64,000 nt of DNA from Streptomyces sp. RPA4-2 (lineage in GTDB: Bacteria > Actinomycetota > Actinomycetes > Streptomycetales > Streptomycetaceae). The position numbers were made by a program, and so were the translations under genes. Location of the stretch: the NCBI RefSeq assembly GCF_012273515.2, contig NZ_CP050975.2:6200001-6264000 (forward strand), given 5' to 3'. Positions 59,081 to 64,000 of the stretch are shown piece after piece. The notes under the pieces were generated by a model, which had not been told where the DNA came from, ran no database searches, and saw nothing but the letters and a program-made list of their open reading frames with translations. How positions within the stretch are numbered: position 1 is the first letter of the stretch; every line of letters begins with the position of its first letter.

Positions 59081-61000
59081 CTAGACGAGGCTGTCCCGCC
59101 ACGCCCGGTGCAGGTCCGCGAACCGGCCGGTGGACGCCACGAGTTCGGCCGGAGCGCCGTCCTCGACGATCCGGCCGTGCTCCATCACCAGCACCCGGTC
59201 GGCGATCTCCACCGTCGACAGGCGGTGCGCGATGACCACCGCCGTCCGGCCGCGCAGGACCGTCAGCATGGCGCGCTGCACGGCCCGCTCGCCGGGGACG
59301 TCCAGTGAGCTGGTCGCCTCGTCGAGGATGAGGACGGCCGGATCCGCGAGCAACGCCCGTGCGAAGGCCACGAGTTGACGCTGACCGGCGGAGATGCGGC
59401 CGCCCCGCTTGCGGACGTCCGTGTCGTAGCCCTCGGGCAGCGCGCTGATGAAGTCGTGGGCGCCGATCGCCTTCGCGGCCCGCTCGATCTCCTCCCGGCT
59501 CGCGTCGGAGCGTCCGATGGCGATGTTCTCGGCGACCGTGCCCGAGAACAGGAAGGCCTCCTGGGTCACCATCACCACCCCGCGCCGCAGCTCCGGCACG
59601 GACAGCTCGCGCAGGTCCACGCCGTCGAGCAGCACCCGGCCGTCCGTGGGGTCGTAGAAGCGGGCCAGCAGCTTGGCGAGCGTCGACTTGCCCGCTCCCG
59701 TCGAGCCGACGACGGCGACCGTCTGCCCCGCCGGGAGCGTGAGCGAGAAGGCGGGCAGCACCTCACCGCCGGTGCGGTACGCGAAGCGGACGTCCTCGAA
59801 GACCACCGCGCGGCCCGGCTGTTCGGAGGCGAGGGCGGGCAGTTGCCGCGGAGCGGCGGGCTCCGGCACGGACGGCGTCTGTGCCAGCAGACCCGCGATC
59901 TTCTCCAGCGAGGCCGCCGCGGACTGGTACGAGTTGAGGAACATGCCCAGCCGGTCGATCGGGTCGTAGAGGCGGCGCAGATACAGGACCGCCGCGGCCA
60001 GCACCCCCAGCGCCAGTGACCCCGAAGCCACCCGGTACGCGCCCCACAGCACGATCGCCGCGACCGCCGCGTTGGCGACCAGGCGCGAGCCGACGACATA
60101 GCGGGCCATCTCCAGCAGGGCGTCGCCGTTCGTGTGCTCGTGGCGCTTGTTCAGGACCCGGAACTCCGCGTCGTTGACGTCCTCGCGGCGGAACGCCCGC
60201 ACCGGCCTGATGCCGTTCATCGTCTCCGCGAACTTCACGATGACGGCGGCGATCGCGGTCGAGCGGAGGCGGTAGATGCGGCCCGCCCGGCGCCGGTAGA
60301 CCCGTACGAGGAGATAGAGCGGCACGAAGGAGGCCACCGCGACCGCGCCGAGACCCAGGTCCAGCCAGAGCAGCATCGCCGAGATGTAGACGAAGGACAG
60401 GATGACCGTGATCAGTTCCTGCAGGCCCTCGCTGAGCAGTTCACGCAGCGACTCGACGTCCGTCGTGGAGCGGGAGATCAGCCGGCCCGAGGTGTAGCGC
60501 TCGTGGAAGTCGATGCTGAGTGCCTGCGCGTGCCGGAAGATCCGGCCGCGCAGATCCAGCAGCACGTCCTGGTTGACGCGGGCGGACGCGCCGATGAAGG
60601 CGTACTGGAGGCCGCCGGCGACCAGCGCGCACAGCACGTACGCGACCCCCACCGCGACCAGCGGACCGTGGTCGCCCCGGCGCAGCGCCGGTACGGCCCG
60701 GTCGATGGCGTACGCGACGAGCAGCGGTCCGGCCTGCACGGCGGCCTGCTGGAACAGGAGCAGGACGGTCGTCACCACGACGCGGGCCCGCAGCGGGGCG
60801 AGCAGCGAGCGCAGCAGGGTGGCGGTGGCGCCCGGGGGAGTGGGCAAGGTGTCCCGGTCGAAGGGGTCCTGGTGCCGCTCCGCCGTCCGCGCCGGGGCCC
60901 TCCGGCCGGACTCCGTACCCGAACCGGACTCCGTGCCGGGCTCCCCGCGGGACTCGCCGCCGGGTTCCCGGTCCGGCGCGGTGGTCGTGGGCGCCGTCAT
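59081..61000 (-). CDS. ABC exporter half-transporter, canonical ATPase
   Basis: A 639-aa exporter with an Arg/Glu/Ser-rich N-terminal tail of about 40 residues (EPGGESRGEPGTESGSGTESGRR), six helices, and an ATPase with Walker A VGSTGAGKSTLAKLLARFYDP, Q-loop MVTQEAFLFSG, signature RISAGQRQLVAFARALL, Walker B AVLILDEATSSLD and H-switch VVIAHRLSTVE. All catalytic residues are present. The start ATG 61000 overlaps the stop of the 636-aa subunit gene, so it forms a heterodimer with it (family knowledge on co-translated halves). Substrate unknown. Confidence 0.94.
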   Translation of the reverse strand: MTAPTTTAPDREPGGESRGEPGTESGSGTESGRRAPARTAERHQDPFDRDTLPTPPGATATLLRSLLAPLRARVVVTTVLLLFQQAAVQAGPLLVAYAIDRAVPALRRGDHGPLVAVGVAYVLCALVAGGLQYAFIGASARVNQDVLLDLRGRIFRHAQALSIDFHERYTSGRLISRSTTDVESLRELLSEGLQELITVILSFVYISAMLLWLDLGLGAVAVASFVPLYLLVRVYRRRAGRIYRLRSTAIAAVIVKFAETMNGIRPVRAFRREDVNDAEFRVLNKRHEHTNGDALLEMARYVVGSRLVANAAVAAIVLWGAYRVASGSLALGVLAAAVLYLRRLYDPIDRLGMFLNSYQSAAASLEKIAGLLAQTPSVPEPAAPRQLPALASEQPGRAVVFEDVRFAYRTGGEVLPAFSLTLPAGQTVAVVGSTGAGKSTLAKLLARFYDPTDGRVLLDGVDLRELSVPELRRGVVMVTQEAFLFSGTVAENIAIGRSDASREEIERAAKAIGAHDFISALPEGYDTDVRKRGGRISAGQRQLVAFARALLADPAVLILDEATSSLDVPGERAVQRAMLTVLRGRTAVVIAHRLSTVEIADRVLVMEHGRIVEDGAPAELVASTGRFADLHRAWRDSLV

Positions 61001-62907
61001 CGCTCGGTCTCCTCGTCGCCGGACATCAGATGGGCGTACTCGGCGTTCGTACGCAGCAGTTCGTGGTGGGTGCCGACCGCGGTGACGCGGCCCCCGGAGA
61101 GCAGCGCGACGCGGTCGGCGAGCAGCACCGTGGACGGGCGGTGCGCCACGATCAGGGCGGTCGTCTCGGCCAGGACGCGGCGGAGCGCGGCCTCCACCGC
61201 GGCCTCGGTGTGGACGTCCAGCGCCGACAGGGGGTCGTCGAGGACGAGGAACCGTGGGCGGCCGACCACCGCTCTCGCGAGGGCGAGGCGCTGGCGCTGC
61301 CCGCCGGACAGGCTCAGGCCCTGCTCGCCGACCTGTGTCGCCGTGCCCTGCGGGAGGGCGTGCGCGAAGTCGGCCTGCGCGACGGCCAGGGCCCGGTCCA
61401 GCTCGGCCTCCCCGGCGGTGTCGCCCGCGCCCATCAATACGTTCTCCCCGACGCTCGCCGAGAAGAGGGTGGGCTCCTCGAAGGCCACCGCCACCCGCGC
61501 GCGAAGCTCCTCGCGCGGCATCGCGGTGATGTCCTCGCCGTCCAGCGTGATCCGCCCGGACGTCACCTCGTGCAGGCGGGGGACGAGGGCGGTGAGGGTG
61601 GTCTTGCCGGTACCGGTCGCGCCGACCAGTGCCATGGACTCGCCCGACCGGATGTGCAGGTCGATGCGTTCGAGTACGGGGGGCGCGTCGGCGGGGGCGT
61701 CCGGGTAGCGGAATCGGACGCCGTGGAACCGGAGTCCGCCGTCGTCCGAACCCGTGGCCGTGCTCACGACGGCGTCCGCACCGGCGCTCGCGTGCGGACC
61801 CGTACCCGCGCTCGCGTGCGGACCCGTACCCGTACCCGTGCCCGTGCGCGGACCCGCACCGGCGACCGCGTCGGCGGCCGTGGAGGTGTCCGAGGACTCC
61901 GGCTCCGCGTCCATCACCTCGAAGTAACGCTCCGTGGCCGTCGCCGCCTCCTGACTCATCGCGATGAGGAAGCCGATGGAGTCGACGGGCCAGCGCAGTG
62001 CGAGGGCCGTGGAGAGGAAGGCCACCAGCGTGCCCGCGGAGAGGCGGTCGTCGGCGACCTGTGTGGTGCCGAGGACGAGGGCGGCACCGATGGCGAGTTC
62101 GGGCAGGGTGACGATGACGGCCCAGATGGAGGCCAGCAGCCGGGCCTTGGCCAGCTCCGTGCCGCGCAGGGTGCGGGACAGCTCACGGAAGGCGTGGGCC
62201 TGGCTGCGATGGCGACCGAAACCCTTGATGATGCGGATGCCGAGCACGCTCTCCTCGACGACCGTCGTCAGGTCGCCCACCTGGTCCTGGGCCCGTCGCG
62301 CCACCTGGGAGTAGCGGCGCTCGAAGAGCCAGCAGACGACCATGACGGGCAGCGCGGGAGCGAGCAGCACCAGCCCCAGTGTCCACTCCTGATCGAGCAT
62401 GATGAGGACACCGACGAGGATCGTCACGCCGTTGACCAGCAGGAACGTCAGAGGGAAGGCGAGGAACTGACGCAGCAGCATCAGATCGGTGGTGCCCCGG
62501 GACAGCAGCTGGCCGGAGGCCCAGCGGTCGTGGAAGGCGACCGGGAGACGCTGCAGATGCCGGTACAGATCCGCCCGCATGTCCGCCTCGACCCCCGCCA
62601 GCGGCCGCGCCACCAGCCACCGTCGCAGCCCGAACAGGACGGCCTCGGCGATCCCGAGCAGCAGCAGGTACAGCGCGCCGAGCCAGATGCCCGCCGGGTC
62701 GTGGTCGGTCACGGGACCGTCCACCATCCACTTCAGGACGAGCGGGATCACCAGCCCCGTACAGGACGCCACGACCGCGACGACGGCCGCGCCGAACAGC
62801 CGCCCCCGCACCGGCCGTACGTACGGCCACAGGCGCAGCAGGCTGCCGACGGTCGAATGGTCCCTGGTTCCGGCACGGTCCGTGGTCACTGCATCTGAAG
62901 TGGACAT
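60997..62907 (-). CDS. ABC exporter half-transporter with Asp in place of catalytic Glu
   Basis: A 636-aa exporter subunit, first in the operon, starting at ATG 62907 (MSTSDAVTTDRAGTRDHS). Six helices begin at GRLFGAAVVAVVASCTGLVIPLVLKWMVD. ATPase: Walker A ALVGATGTGKTTLTALV, Q-loop VAFEEPTLFS (Glu-Glu rather than Gln), signature SLSGGQRQRLALARAV, and Walker B FLVLDDPLSALD, in which Asp replaces the catalytic Glu. This marks it as the non-canonical half of a heterodimer, as in TM287/288 and BmrCD-type exporters. A Thr/Gly/Pro-rich linker (GTGTGTGPHASAGTGPHASAG) from 24-bp DNA repeats precedes the ATPase. Confidence 0.93.
   Translation of the reverse strand: MSTSDAVTTDRAGTRDHSTVGSLLRLWPYVRPVRGRLFGAAVVAVVASCTGLVIPLVLKWMVDGPVTDHDPAGIWLGALYLLLLGIAEAVLFGLRRWLVARPLAGVEADMRADLYRHLQRLPVAFHDRWASGQLLSRGTTDLMLLRQFLAFPLTFLLVNGVTILVGVLIMLDQEWTLGLVLLAPALPVMVVCWLFERRYSQVARRAQDQVGDLTTVVEESVLGIRIIKGFGRHRSQAHAFRELSRTLRGTELAKARLLASIWAVIVTLPELAIGAALVLGTTQVADDRLSAGTLVAFLSTALALRWPVDSIGFLIAMSQEAATATERYFEVMDAEPESSDTSTAADAVAGAGPRTGTGTGTGPHASAGTGPHASAGADAVVSTATGSDDGGLRFHGVRFRYPDAPADAPPVLERIDLHIRSGESMALVGATGTGKTTLTALVPRLHEVTSGRITLDGEDITAMPREELRARVAVAFEEPTLFSASVGENVLMGAGDTAGEAELDRALAVAQADFAHALPQGTATQVGEQGLSLSGGQRQRLALARAVVGRPRFLVLDDPLSALDVHTEAAVEAALRRVLAETTALIVAHRPSTVLLADRVALLSGGRVTAVGTHHELLRTNAEYAHLMSGDEETER
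61784..61856 (-). repeat. 24-bp tandem repeat in the ABC linker
   Basis: Two exact 24-bp copies (61784-61831, beginning GCGCTCGCGTGCGG) run into shorter ACCCGT/GCCCGT repeats. They encode the GTGPHASA linker between membrane and ATPase domains. Copy number changes of 24 bp would keep the frame. Confidence 0.8.
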
Positions 62908-63077
62908 CAGAAGCGAGCCTACGGACCGGCACTGACAGTGCCCACCGAGTTTTGGCCGGACCTGAATCGTTCCACGGGGCGCACGGGGGTCGTAGTGCCG
63001 CATCGACCGATCGGCTGATGCCTCTTCGAGCGCGATGGACGATGTGGCGGCCCCGGTCCCGCCGGGATGCTCGGGGC

Positions 63078-63977
<900 letters not shown>

Positions 63978-63981
<4 letters not shown>

Positions 63982-64000
63982 GCGCGACGAACACGACGAA
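63978..64000 (+). CDS. Start of the partner ABC permease (partial)
   Basis: ATG 63978 overlaps the ATPase TGA (63979-63981) and opens MSATNTT, running off the window. By position and coupling it should be the DrrB-type membrane subunit, but only seven codons are visible. Confidence 0.55.

Overview
The window is high-GC actinobacterial chromosome, almost certainly Streptomyces. The signs are third-position GC bias, many GTG starts, ATGA/GTGA start-stop overlaps, the DUF6230/DUF6114 pair, a GlgE-TreS-maltokinase-GlgB operon, and an inverted 24-nt repeat of a kind common between Streptomyces genes. From memory, the gene order matches the S. coelicolor SCO54xx core region (not checked). I see no tRNA, rRNA, CRISPR, phage or insertion sequence.

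Layout. (1) 1-6.5 kb: end of an OmpR-type regulator and its sensor kinase, a MarR regulator, three consecutive AIM24-family genes, then two DUF3817 membrane proteins flanking a thiamine-binding-type protein and a second MarR regulator. (2) 6.6-10.5 kb: isobutyryl-CoA mutase large subunit (icmA) behind a 24-bp perfect palindrome, a convergent TetR gene that has lost its stop, and a thioredoxin-TPR protein. (3) 11-13.8 kb: DUF6230, DUF6114 and a frameshifted Ser/Thr-rich exported protein. (4) 14-20.3 kb: pyk, ackA and pta on the minus strand, divergent from pfkA, with an ~11-bp tandem repeat array between them. (5) 20.6-28.7 kb: XRE regulator, sugar ABC importer with a palindrome inside its promoter, CitA/CitB-type two-component system and a divergent dicarboxylate symporter. 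(6) 28.9-35.7 kb: TetR/MFS pair around a triple operator, DUF2127 protein, MerR-thioredoxin operon, and a HelD/HelR-type RNA polymerase motor behind a 21-bp palindrome. (7) 35.8-48.3 kb: glgB (broken), maltokinase, treS and glgE, an S8 protease, and a divergent glycogen phosphorylase. (8) 48.5-55.4 kb: two tandem M4 metalloproteases, a quinone-oxidoreductase-like protein and an anchored protein of unknown function. (9) 55.4-64 kb: four ABC exporter half-transporters forming two heterodimers in one operon, and a divergent drug-type ABC ATPase with a frameshift, followed by the start of its permease.

How the genes work together. pfkA, pyk, pta and ackA form a lower-glycolysis and acetate-overflow block. 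treS, maltokinase, glgE and glgB convert trehalose via maltose and maltose-1-phosphate to branched alpha-glucan, which the neighbouring phosphorylase can degrade. Dicarboxylate uptake sits beside a two-component system of the class that senses dicarboxylates.

Sequence quality. Four genes carry frame disruptions: TetR at 8568, the DUF6230-cluster gene at 13068, glgB at three places in 36992-37059, and the ABC ATPase at 63219. Several lie in C or G runs and one pair in glgB is self-compensating, which points to consensus errors more than to true pseudogenes, although a 13-nt anomaly in glgB is not of the homopolymer type. I found no convincing wholly new system. The best leads are the 11-bp array at pta/pfkA, the HelR palindrome, the complementary half-sites of the double ABC exporter, and the Cys-repeat micro-ORF at 31666.
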